From: Actinomycetes bacterium
GTDB taxonomy: Bacteria; Actinomycetota; Acidimicrobiia; Acidimicrobiales; Palsa-688
Direction of reading: 5' to 3'
Assembly (NCBI GenBank): GCA_021838445.1
Contig: JAKCDU010000017.1
Span: 1-64,000, forward strand
DNA length: 64,000 nucleotides
A program made the position numbers and the translations under genes. Of this stretch, positions 10,719 to 18,211 are shown one piece after another. Each line of letters starts with the position of its first letter. The stretch's first letter is position 1. The notes below the pieces were generated by a model. The model was given only the letters and a program-made list of their open reading frames with translations. It did no database searches and was not told the origin of the DNA.

Positions 10719-13709
10719 ATGGTGCGCGTCGCCGTGGCTGATGCCCACGACATCGATGCATCGCCGGAGTCCGTAGGGTCGGGGGCTGAGCCGGCTCGCC
10801 GGGGGATCGGCCTGGTCCGGGACCGGCTGACCAGCCGGCTGCTCGACCCTGCCCACTTTCGGGTCGGCTGGATCGTCGCCCCTGCCGGATCGGGCAAGAC
10901 CCGGCTCCTGGCTCACGTAGCCGATCGTTATCGAGGTCCCCTGGCGTGGTGCGACCCGCCTGATCCCCTGCCCCGCTCGGAAGGGGCGCTCGCCGCATGG
11001 ATCTGGGAGGGGTTGGTGGCCGGCGGGGTCGAGGGCGCCGGGACCGAGCCCCCCGGCGACCTGTCCGGGCTGCTCCGGCTGCCCCTCGAGACGTCCCGCC
11101 CGCTCATAGTCGTCCTCGACGACGTTCACCTGCTCGACGGCAGCGAGGCCGAAGCCGCCCTCGACTCCCTGGTCTCCCGCCTGCCCGGCGGGTGGCGTCT
11201 GGTGATGGCGTCGCGGATCAACCTGGCCATCGACATGTCCCGCTTGCGGGTGTCGGGAGAGGTGGTCGACATCGGACCCGACGAGTTGCGCTTTCGCACC
11301 TGGGAGGTCGAGGAGCTGTTCCGCGACGTCTACCGGGAGCCGCTCCTCCCCGAGGACGTGGCGGCCCTGACCCGGCGCACCTCGGGGTGGGCGGCCTACC
11401 TGCAGATGTTCTTCCTGGCCACCTCCCGGCGGCCCCAGGCCGAACGCCGCATGGTGCTCGGGACCCTCGCCCGCCGGACCCGGCTGGTCAGCGAGTACCT
11501 GGGGCGCCACGTGCTGTCCGGGCTCGACCCGGCTCTACAGGACTTCCTGGTGCGCACCAGCGCCCTGCGCCGACCGAGCAGCCGCTTGGCCGATGAGTAC
11601 CTCGGGTGGGAGGAGGGGAGCGCCGCCATCCTGGCCGAGCTGGAACGACGGCAGATGTTCACCGAGCGCCTGGCCGACGACTCCTACCGCTACCACGCCG
11701 TCATGGTCACCCACCTCGACTCGAAACTGGTCGAGACGCTCGGATTGGAGCGGGCCCGCGCTGAGCATCGCCGGGCCGGGACACTGCTCGAGCGGGAACG
11801 GCTGATGGAGGAGGCGCTGGCGGCCTACGCCCGGGCCGAGGACTGGGAGGGAATGGCCCGGGTGGTGGGACACCTAGGGGCTGACCACACCAACCTGGAC
11901 GACTCGTGGGCCGAGGCCCTCCCCCCGGGAGTGCTCGAATCCGATCCGCTCCTGCTGATGGCCCAGGCGCGCAGCGCCCTGTCGAGGGGAGCACTCGCCG
12001 AGAGCGCCGCCGTCCTGCGTCGCGCCGAGGCGGCGGCGGTTTCGGCGACCGTCGCCGACCGCTGCCGGAGCCAGCGCGAGCAGATCCTGGCCTGGGTGGA
12101 GCCCGACCGGCCCGCCGGTGGCGACTGGTCCGGTGTCCTGCGGCGGGCCACCCAGCACCACCCTTTGCAGGGGTGTCAGACGGCCGCCGAGCTGCCCGGG
12201 CCGACGGGGCGTTTCGCCGAAGGCTGCGCGGCGCTGATCTCGGGGGAGGTGCAGGTCGCGGCCCGCACCCTGAGATTGGTCTCGGCCGACCCCGACGCGC
12301 CGAGCGCGGTCGCGGTGGCCGCGTCGTTCGTCCAGGCCGCCTGCGCCCTGCTGCGCGGCCGACCGGTGACCGCCGACCTGATCGCCCGGCTGCGGGAGGA
12401 CACCGAGGTGGCCGGGATGCGCTGGCTGGGCCGTATCGCCCGGGCCGGCCTGGCCGGGACCGACCCCGAGGCCGACGAGACCGTGGACGATCTCATCGGT
12501 GCCTGCGACCGCCAGGGGGACCGCTGGGGATCGGCCGTGATCACCGCCATCGACGGCTTCCGGCACCTGTGCCGACGCGACCCGGGAGCCGAAGCCGTCC
12601 TCGCCCGCGCCGCCGACGCCGTCGCCGTGCTCGGAGCGGGTGCCCTGGAGGCGTCCCTCGCCGGTTACGCCGCAGTGGCCGCAGTCGCTTCGGGACGGAC
12701 CCTGGCGTCGGGGGCCCATATCGGGCGGGCCCGGGCCCTCGGTGCGGCCCTGGAAGTGCCGTGGGCCAGCGCACTGGCCGCGCTGGCCTCGGGCGACGCC
12801 CGGCTCGAGGCTGAGGCGCGGGCCTACTTCGAGCGGGTCGGCGCCTGGGAGTGGCATCAGGCGCTCGTGGCCGCCGCCACCCCGCCGGCCACCCCGTCGG
12901 CGGCCGCGTCGAAGCCGCCGGCGGCCGCTGCCGATGCGACTCCGGAGGGCGGGCACGGCCCGGCGGGCGGGGACGGAGCGACGGGCGCGGCCGCGCCGGA
13001 CGGGGTGACTCGGCTGCGATGCATGGGGGAGTTCCTGCTCGAGATAGACGGTCGGCGGGTCGACGACGGTGCGGCCAAGCCCATGGAGCGGGCCCTCCTC
13101 TACATGCTCTCCATGCGGGCCGGTACCGGGGTCCACCGCGAGACCCTCGTAGCCGCCCTGTGGCCCGACGCCGACGCCGAGGTCGGGCTCCACCGCCTCC
13201 AGGTGGCGGTCTCGTCCCTGCGGCGCCTGGTGGCGGTGACGGGAGCCGACGCCAACGAGATCATCCTGCGCCGCGGCCACACCTACCGACTGGCCCTCCC
13301 GGGGGGCTCGCGCGTCGACGTGTCGGAGTTCGAGCAGGCCATCACCCGGGCCGACTCAGCGCGGAGGGTGGATGACCCGGTCGCCGAGCGAGGCGCCCTG
13401 GAACAGGCTTTGGCCGCCTACGGCGGAGCCCTCCTGCCGGGCGCCGGGGCGGCCGAGTGGGCGGTGGAGGCCCGGCGCTGGCTGACCGCCGCCTACAGCG
13501 ACGCTACGGCCCGGCTGTGCGCCCTGCTCATCGGGGCGGGAGAGCCCCGCCCGGCGGTGCGGGTGGCCCGGGCCGGGCTCGGCGTCGACCGCTACCGGGA
13601 CGACCTGTGGAAGCTGCTGATCGAGGCTGCCGAGATGGGCGGCAGCCAGGCCGAGGCCGAGCAGGCCCGCCGGGACTACGACGCCGTCCTCAACGATCTC
13701 GGGGTCTGA
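10719..13709 (+). CDS. AAA-type MalT/AfsR-like regulator with C-terminal wHTH-BTAD (SARP) domain, 996 aa
   Basis: An N-terminal signal-transduction NTPase carries a Walker A motif (APAGSGKTRL, residues ~53-62) and a Walker B motif (LIVVLDDVHLL, ~129-139), as in MalT/LuxR-type large regulators. A long alpha-helical, TPR-like middle region (about 330-710) is followed by an Ala/Pro linker. The C-terminus from ~764 has an OmpR-like winged helix (RCMGEFLLEIDGRRV; LVAALWPDADAE; ILRRGHTYRL) and a bacterial transcriptional-activator domain (BTAD). This architecture, with the DNA-binding part at the C-terminus, is typical of regulators next to actinobacterial CIS clusters. It probably senses a ligand or protein and controls the CIS genes. 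The ATG at 10719 sits next to a purine-rich stretch; GTG at 10722 is an alternative start. Confidence 0.85.
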   Translation: MVRVAVADAHDIDASPESVGSGAEPARRGIGLVRDRLTSRLLDPAHFRVGWIVAPAGSGKTRLLAHVADRYRGPLAWCDPPDPLPRSEGALAAWIWEGLVAGGVEGAGTEPPGDLSGLLRLPLETSRPLIVVLDDVHLLDGSEAEAALDSLVSRLPGGWRLVMASRINLAIDMSRLRVSGEVVDIGPDELRFRTWEVEELFRDVYREPLLPEDVAALTRRTSGWAAYLQMFFLATSRRPQAERRMVLGTLARRTRLVSEYLGRHVLSGLDPALQDFLVRTSALRRPSSRLADEYLGWEEGSAAILAELERRQMFTERLADDSYRYHAVMVTHLDSKLVETLGLERARAEHRRAGTLLERERLMEEALAAYARAEDWEGMARVVGHLGADHTNLDDSWAEALPPGVLESDPLLLMAQARSALSRGALAESAAVLRRAEAAAVSATVADRCRSQREQILAWVEPDRPAGGDWSGVLRRATQHHPLQGCQTAAELPGPTGRFAEGCAALISGEVQVAARTLRLVSADPDAPSAVAVAASFVQAACALLRGRPVTADLIARLREDTEVAGMRWLGRIARAGLAGTDPEADETVDDLIGACDRQGDRWGSAVITAIDGFRHLCRRDPGAEAVLARAADAVAVLGAGALEASLAGYAAVAAVASGRTLASGAHIGRARALGAALEVPWASALAALASGDARLEAEARAYFERVGAWEWHQALVAAATPPATPSAAASKPPAAAADATPEGGHGPAGGDGATGAAAPDGVTRLRCMGEFLLEIDGRRVDDGAAKPMERALLYMLSMRAGTGVHRETLVAALWPDADAEVGLHRLQVAVSSLRRLVAVTGADANEIILRRGHTYRLALPGGSRVDVSEFEQAITRADSARRVDDPVAERGALEQALAAYGGALLPGAGAAEWAVEARRWLTAAYSDATARLCALLIGAGEPRPAVRVARAGLGVDRYRDDLWKLLIEAAEMGGSQAEAEQARRDYDAVLNDLGV

Positions 13710-13756
13710 GCCCCCCGATAGTTGCCGACATACGGTGCGTATTACCGCGAACACCC

Positions 13757-13773
13757 CTCAACTACGGCTCAAC
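13757..13773. promoter_or_regulatory. CTCAAC direct repeat, 11-bp period
   Basis: CTCAAC occurs at 13757-13762 and 13768-13773, exactly 11 bp apart. It is the reverse complement of the GTTGAG core found at 13803 and 13825. Helically phased hexamer or heptamer repeats at 11- or 22-bp period are what SARP/BTAD proteins bind, and such a protein is encoded just upstream. Operator function is inferred. Confidence 0.5.
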
Positions 13774-13797
13774 GTTGCCCGAACGGACAAAAAGTGG

Positions 13798-13833
13798 TTC
13801 CCGTTGAGTATCCGCTGAATGCCCGTTGAGGCC
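13798..13833. promoter_or_regulatory. Paired CIS operator candidate upstream of the LuxR-like regulator
   Basis: Two copies of a 14-bp element, TTCCCGTTGAGTAT (13798-13811) and TGCCCGTTGAGGCC (13820-13833), start 22 bp apart. The second differs from the site at 18106 by one base. GCTGAA at 13814, midway between them, is a degenerate third hexamer in 11-bp phase. A weak -10-like CACTAT lies at 13841. See the matching pairs at 14563 and 18085. Confidence 0.6.
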
Positions 13834-13893
13834 CACCGTGCACTATGGCCCCGACGTGCTCGACCGGACGGGGTCGGGCCGCACCATCCGAAC

Positions 13894-14541
13894 ATGGGGG
13901 TATCAGTGACCTTGTCGAGTGGCCGTGTCCGGGTGCACATAGAAGCGTCCGACCCGGTGTCGGCCATGGGCATCGGTGGAGAGCTGCGCCTCCGGCCCGA
14001 CGTGCTCGTCGTCGACCCGGCCGAGCAGCCGGGCGCCGACGTGATCGTGCTGGTGAGCGACGATGTCGACGGGGCCACCTGCACTCGGTTGCGGACCCTC
14101 CAGCGGGACGGCTGCGCCCGCGTCGTCCTGGTGGTCACCCGCCTCGAGGACGCCGGGCTCCTGGCTGCGGTGGAGGCCGGGGCGTGTGGCATCCTGCGCC
14201 GGTCCGAGGCCTGCGCCGAGCGCATCGCCGAGGCCGTGATGACCGCCGCTCGCGGCGACGGGTCGGTACCGCCGGACCTCCTCGGACGTCTCCTCAGCCA
14301 GGTCAGCCGCCTGCAGCGCCACGTGCTGGCCCCCCGGGGACTGTCGCTCAACGGCTTCACCGAGCGGGAGGTGGACGTGCTGCGGCTGCTGTCCGAGGGA
14401 TGGGACACCTCGGAGATCGCCTCCAAGCTGGCCTACAGCGAACGAACCGTGAAGAACGTGATCCACGACATCACGAGCCGCCTGCAGCTGCGCAACCGGG
14501 CCCACGCCGTCGCCTACGCCATGCGGGCCGGCGTGATTTGA
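13894..14541 (+). CDS. Atypical NarL/LuxR-family response regulator, 215 aa
   Basis: The C-terminus (~150-215) is a canonical LuxR-type helix-turn-helix: FTEREVDVLRLLSEGWDTSEIASKLAYSERTVKNVI is recognisable in sequence order. The N-terminal ~115 residues look like a degenerate receiver domain. Where a phosphorylatable Asp is expected after the hydrophobic strand, the sequence reads VIVLVSDD, so the usual acceptor seems displaced or lost. It may be an orphan, phosphorylation-independent regulator. The start is ATG 13894; GTG 13906, preceded by GGGGG, is an equally good alternative. It lies between the BTAD regulator and the CIS operons and is flanked by near-palindromes that suit a dimeric LuxR-type protein. 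No histidine kinase gene is nearby. Confidence 0.85.
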   Translation: MGVSVTLSSGRVRVHIEASDPVSAMGIGGELRLRPDVLVVDPAEQPGADVIVLVSDDVDGATCTRLRTLQRDGCARVVLVVTRLEDAGLLAAVEAGACGILRRSEACAERIAEAVMTAARGDGSVPPDLLGRLLSQVSRLQRHVLAPRGLSLNGFTEREVDVLRLLSEGWDTSEIASKLAYSERTVKNVIHDITSRLQLRNRAHAVAYAMRAGVI

Positions 14542-14562
14542 TCACCGCCGGGCATCCCCCGC

Positions 14563-14598
14563 TGCCCTTTCGGGCAGGCGGTGCTGCCCTCGTGACCC
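14563..14598. promoter_or_regulatory. Paired CIS operator candidate upstream of the cap/ATPase operon
   Basis: TGCCCTTTCGGGCA (14563-14576) is an inverted repeat with 5-bp arms that fits TGCCCnTTnrGGCA. A half-site, TGCCCT, recurs at 14585, 22 bp later. The pair sits in the 106-bp gap before the DUF4255 gene. As RNA the first element could also form a small hairpin, so a terminator for the upstream regulator is an alternative reading. Confidence 0.55.
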
Positions 14599-14647
14599 TC
14601 CCCGCTCGCCCCTCGGTGCAGCCCTGTTTCGGTCAGGATCGACGGCT

Positions 14648-15382
14648 GTGATCAACGAGGTCGACGAGACCCTGCGGGCCGTGGTGAAGAGCGAGATTCT
14701 GAGCGGGACGGATGTGGACGTGGTGTTCGACGCCCCGACGCGCGACTGGGCCTCGCGGCGCAACAAGCCCACCCTCGACCTGTACCTCTACGACATCCGG
14801 GAGGACCTGCGGCGCCGCGAGACCGGTTTCATCGAGCGCCGCAACGACAAGGGCATCGTCGAGGAGCGGCGTGAGCTGCCCCGCTTCTTCAAGCTGTCCT
14901 ACCTGATCACGGCCTGGACGCAGCGCCCCGAGGACGAGCACCGTCTCCTGTCGGCGGCCCTGGGCCTGTTCATGCGCTACGACTACATCCCGCCCGACTA
15001 CATGACCGCCATCCTGCGCGAGACCGAGGCGCCGCTCCTGGTGCAGATCGCCTACCCGCCGCCGGAGAACCGGCAGGTCTCCGACGTATGGTCGTCGCTG
15101 GGCGGGGATCTCAAGCCGTCGGTCGACCTGGTCATCACCCTGCCCATCCGACCCGACCTGTTCCTCGAGGTGGCCCGGGCGGTCATGGCCCCGCTCCGGC
15201 TCCACACCACCGCCCAGAAGACCCTCGAGGCCGACGACGGGTACCGCCAGCTCCGTCCGGCCGACCAGCCCGACCCAGCCGGCCAACCCGAACCCGTCGC
15301 TGAGAAGGATCCGGCCGCGACGTCGGCCCCGGCCCCGGCCGGGGCTCGCCCCAGGCGCGGCGGCGCAGCCCCGGCCAAGTGA
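14648..15382 (+). CDS. CIS tail terminator/cap protein, DUF4255 (Pvc16/Afp16-like), 244 aa
   Basis: The N-terminal ~180 residues show the DUF4255 pattern: opening INEVDETLRAVVKSEI, then PTLDLYLYDIRED with a following acidic/Arg loop, FFKLSYLITAWT, and LGLFMRYDYIP. In eCIS particles the Afp16/Pvc16 protein of this family terminates the tube and sheath at the end away from the baseplate. A low-complexity Pro/Ala tail (about 205-244) follows. The start is GTG. Its stop overlaps the start of the AAA+ ATPase gene by 4 nt, the usual coupling in these clusters. It is likely cytoplasmic and built into the particle. Confidence 0.88.
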   Translation: MINEVDETLRAVVKSEILSGTDVDVVFDAPTRDWASRRNKPTLDLYLYDIREDLRRRETGFIERRNDKGIVEERRELPRFFKLSYLITAWTQRPEDEHRLLSAALGLFMRYDYIPPDYMTAILRETEAPLLVQIAYPPPENRQVSDVWSSLGGDLKPSVDLVITLPIRPDLFLEVARAVMAPLRLHTTAQKTLEADDGYRQLRPADQPDPAGQPEPVAEKDPAATSAPAPAGARPRRGGAAPAK

Positions 15383-17508
15383 CCGCGGAGGCGGCGGCCG
15401 GCCCGGCGACGGCGCCGGCCCGGCTGCGCGCCGTCCAACCCTCGGCGTCGTACCTCCTGGCCCGCCTGGCCGTCGTGGAGGGCCGGGTCCGGGCGCTGGT
15501 CGCCCGGCGCCGCAGCGACGACCCGGCGCCTGACGATCCCTTCCGGGGCCTGTACATCTCCGACGAGCAGGTGGACCGCATCCTCGCCGCCGGGACGGCG
15601 TCGAGGGTCATCGACTGGGATGACGGATCGGCGCTGGTCGACCTCGAGGAGGAGGCGGCAGCGCTCGAGACGGCCGGGGGGGCCATCCGCCTGCGAGCGC
15701 TGGCCCGCCGGGCCAATCTCGACGACCTCGACATCGATCTGCTGCTCGTGGCCCTGGCCCCGGACCTCGACGTGCGCTTCGAGAGGCTCTACGGCTACCT
15801 CAACGATGACGTGTCCCGCCGGCGGGCCTCGGTGGCCTTGGCCATCGAGCTCACCGGGATATCGCCGTGGTCGGCCGAAGCCCGGTCCCGGCTCTCGCCG
15901 AGCGGCGCCCTGATCCGCAACGGGATGGTCGCGGTGGAAGACACCGACCGGCCCTTCCTGTCGAGGACCCTCAAGGTGCCCGACCGGGTGGCCGCCCACC
16001 TGCTCGGCGGCGACGAGCCCGACCCCGAGGTGGGCCCCCTGCTCGACGCGCCGATAGGGCGGCCCTCGGGCCGTCTGACCGACGCCCTGGCCGCGGCCCT
16101 GAGGCAGGGCGTCGGCCTGGTCTACCTGCGCGAGAAAGCCGGGGCGTCGGCCGCCGCGGCGGCTGCCGCGGCGCTCGAGTCGACCGGCCGGGCGCCGCTC
16201 GTGTTGGACCTGCGCCGGGTTCCCCCCGAGGACCTGGCCCGGCTGGTCCACCTGGTCCGTCGGGAAGCCCTGCTCGAGGGGGGTGGCATCGTCGCCGGAC
16301 CCCTCGACGTGATCGAGGACCGGGCCGGCAGCGCGACGCGGGCCTTGACGGGGGTGGTCGAAGGGGCGCAGAGCGCCGAGGCCGTTCCCCTGGTCCTCTA
16401 CGGGCGCATCGGTTGGGAGCCGGCCTGGAGCCGTAGCGTTCCGCTCCTCGCCGAGGTGGAGCCCGAACCGGCCGCCGCCCGACTCGACTTCTGGCGCCAG
16501 CGCCTCGGTGAGGCCTCGGACGCCATCTCCGCCACCGAGGTGGCGGGTCAGTTCCTGCTGTCGTCGGATCAGGTGGCGCGGGCCGTCGATGCGGCCCGTC
16601 TGCACGCCCTGATGGACGGTGGTGAGGTCAGAGCCGAGCACCTGCGCTCCGGGGCCCGGGCCCAGAACGGGGCGGGTCTGGAGCGCCTGTCGCGGCGGAT
16701 CCACCCCCACGTCGGCTGGGACGATCTGGTGCTCGCGTCGTCCACCGCCGACGCCCTGCACGAGCTGGCGGCCCGGGCCGGCCAGCGCACCCGGGTGCTC
16801 GACGAGTGGGGTATGCGGCCGGGGGGAGGAAGGGGGCGAGGTATAACCGTCCTGTTCGCCGGTGACTCCGGGACCGGCAAGACCATGTCGGCCGAGGTCG
16901 TCGCCGGTGACCTCGGCCTCGATCTGTACACCGTCAACCTGGCCACGGTCGTGGACAAGTACGTCGGTGAGACCGAGAAGAACCTGGAACGGATCTTCAC
17001 CGAGGCCGACGGGGTCAACGCGGTGCTGCTATTCGACGAGGCCGACGCCATCTTCGGTAAGCGATCCGAAGTGAAAGATGCCAACGACCGCTACGCCAAC
17101 ATCGAGGTGGCCTACCTCCTGCAGCGCATGGAGACCTTCGACGGGATCGCCATCCTGGCCACCAACCTGCGGGCCAACGTGGACGACGCCTTCGCCCGGC
17201 GTCTCGATCTGATCGTGGACTTCCCGAGCCCCGACGAGCAGCTGCGGCGGGCTCTGTGGGACCGTTGCCTGTCAGCCGGTGTGCCCCGAGGCGACGATCT
17301 CGACCTGGACTTCTGCGCCCGCTCGTTCGAGCTGTCGGGTGGCAACATCCGCAGCATCGCCGTCACCGCCGCCTACGCCGCCGCCGAGTCCGGTCGCCCC
17401 GTGGCCATGCTCGACCTGATCCGGGCCATCCAGCAGGAGTACCGCAAGCTGGGCCGCCTGGTGGTCCCGGGCGAGTTCGGCCGGTATTTCGCCCTGCTGG
17501 AGGGCTGA
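15379..17508 (+). CDS. CIS-associated AAA+ ATPase (Afp15/Pvc15-like), 709 aa
   Basis: The N-terminal ~430 residues are a divergent helical/ATPase-like region with degenerate motifs, as in other CIS ATPases. The C-terminal AAA+ core has Walker A (FAGDSGTGKTMSA, about 493-505), Walker B (AVLLFDEADAIFG, about 549-561), a sensor-like ILATNL and an arginine-finger region (DDAFARRLDL). The family is essential for assembly of Afp/PVC particles in known systems, although it is not part of the final particle. It is coupled by overlap to both the cap gene (4 nt) and the following DUF4157 gene (1 nt). The start is GTG 15379. Confidence 0.9.
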   Translation: MTAEAAAGPATAPARLRAVQPSASYLLARLAVVEGRVRALVARRRSDDPAPDDPFRGLYISDEQVDRILAAGTASRVIDWDDGSALVDLEEEAAALETAGGAIRLRALARRANLDDLDIDLLLVALAPDLDVRFERLYGYLNDDVSRRRASVALAIELTGISPWSAEARSRLSPSGALIRNGMVAVEDTDRPFLSRTLKVPDRVAAHLLGGDEPDPEVGPLLDAPIGRPSGRLTDALAAALRQGVGLVYLREKAGASAAAAAAAALESTGRAPLVLDLRRVPPEDLARLVHLVRREALLEGGGIVAGPLDVIEDRAGSATRALTGVVEGAQSAEAVPLVLYGRIGWEPAWSRSVPLLAEVEPEPAAARLDFWRQRLGEASDAISATEVAGQFLLSSDQVARAVDAARLHALMDGGEVRAEHLRSGARAQNGAGLERLSRRIHPHVGWDDLVLASSTADALHELAARAGQRTRVLDEWGMRPGGGRGRGITVLFAGDSGTGKTMSAEVVAGDLGLDLYTVNLATVVDKYVGETEKNLERIFTEADGVNAVLLFDEADAIFGKRSEVKDANDRYANIEVAYLLQRMETFDGIAILATNLRANVDDAFARRLDLIVDFPSPDEQLRRALWDRCLSAGVPRGDDLDLDFCARSFELSGGNIRSIAVTAAYAAAESGRPVAMLDLIRAIQQEYRKLGRLVVPGEFGRYFALLEG

Positions 17509-18080
17509 TGGCCGGGGCGGTGGGGGGTTCGGACGGGCCGGCCGGTCACGCGCCGCTGCGCCGAGGTCGGCCCCCGGTCCCGGCGGTCACCAGGACCGAC
17601 CAGGCATCTGAGTCCGGCGACGTCGACTCGCTCGACTGGCAGAAGCGCTTCGGTAACGCCGCCGTCGGGTCGGTCCTCGCCGCCTCGCGCGGCGACCTCG
17701 TCCGCCAAGTGGTGGGCTCACCCGGGCGGCCCATGGAAGCCGACGCCCGCAAGCTGGTCGAGGAGACGACCGGCGCCGACGCGTCAGGTATCAGGGTCCA
17801 CGACGGGCCCGAAGCGGCCCGGGCGGCGCACGCCGTGGACGCCGAGATGTTCGCCTCGGGGGACCATCTGGTCGCACCCAAGGGTCTGGACGTCACCACC
17901 CGCGAGGGCGCCTTCAAGACCATCCACGAGGTGCACCACATCGTCAATCAGCAGGCCAAGGGGCCCGTCGAGGGCACCGAGACCGGGGACGGCCTGAAGA
18001 TCTCCGACCCCGGTGACCACCACGAGCGGGAAGCCAATCGCGCCGCAGCGCACGCCGTCGGTCGCCACTTCGGCTCCTGA
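17508..18080 (+). CDS. Small DUF4157 (eCIS core) protein with HExxH motif, 190 aa
   Basis: ATG 17508 overlaps the ATPase stop by one nucleotide. After a ~40-residue Pro/Arg-rich leader, the protein shows the DUF4157 pattern: RKLVEETTGADASGIRVHDGPEA, then a HExxH motif (HEVHH, residues 140-144) and a terminal HEREANRAAAHAVG segment. DUF4157 domains are a hallmark of eCIS loci and resemble zinc metallopeptidases of the HExxH type. Here the common HELTH is replaced by HEVHH, which keeps both zinc-ligand histidines and the catalytic Glu. Whether it is a protease, effector carrier or assembly factor is not known. A second, much larger DUF4157 protein is encoded at 20923. Confidence 0.85.
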   Translation: MAGAVGGSDGPAGHAPLRRGRPPVPAVTRTDQASESGDVDSLDWQKRFGNAAVGSVLAASRGDLVRQVVGSPGRPMEADARKLVEETTGADASGIRVHDGPEAARAAHAVDAEMFASGDHLVAPKGLDVTTREGAFKTIHEVHHIVNQQAKGPVEGTETGDGLKISDPGDHHEREANRAAAHAVGRHFGS

Positions 18081-18084
18081 CCGC

Positions 18085-18119
18085 TGCCCCTTGGGGCATA
18101 TCTGCTGCCCGTTGAGGCA
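18085..18119. promoter_or_regulatory. Paired CIS operator candidate upstream of the sheath operon
   Basis: TGCCCCTTGGGGCA (18085-18098, 6-bp inverted arms) and TGCCCGTTGAGGCA (18106-18119) start 21 bp apart, two helical turns. Both fit the consensus seen before the regulator (13820) and the cap operon (14563). A -10-like TACTGT (18122-18127) follows directly, so a bound regulator would contact the promoter core. Confidence 0.65.
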
Positions 18120-18141
18120 GTTACTGTTTCCCGTACACCCG

Positions 18142-18167
18142 CCCTCCTGCACCTTCCGCCAGGAGGG
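18142..18167 (+). other. Stem-loop in the sheath 5' leader
   Basis: CCCTCCTG (18142-18149) and CAGGAGGG (18160-18167) form an 8-bp perfect stem with a 10-nt loop, 44 nt upstream of the sheath start codon. The 3' arm contains an SD-like AGGAGG; the real SD (GGAGGAGG at 18201) is separate. It could stabilise the mRNA or act as a weak terminator; no T-tract is present. Confidence 0.4.
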
Positions 18168-18211
18168 TCGGAGGGGGCATTCTCTGAGGGACCGTCACTA
18201 GGAGGAGGCAC

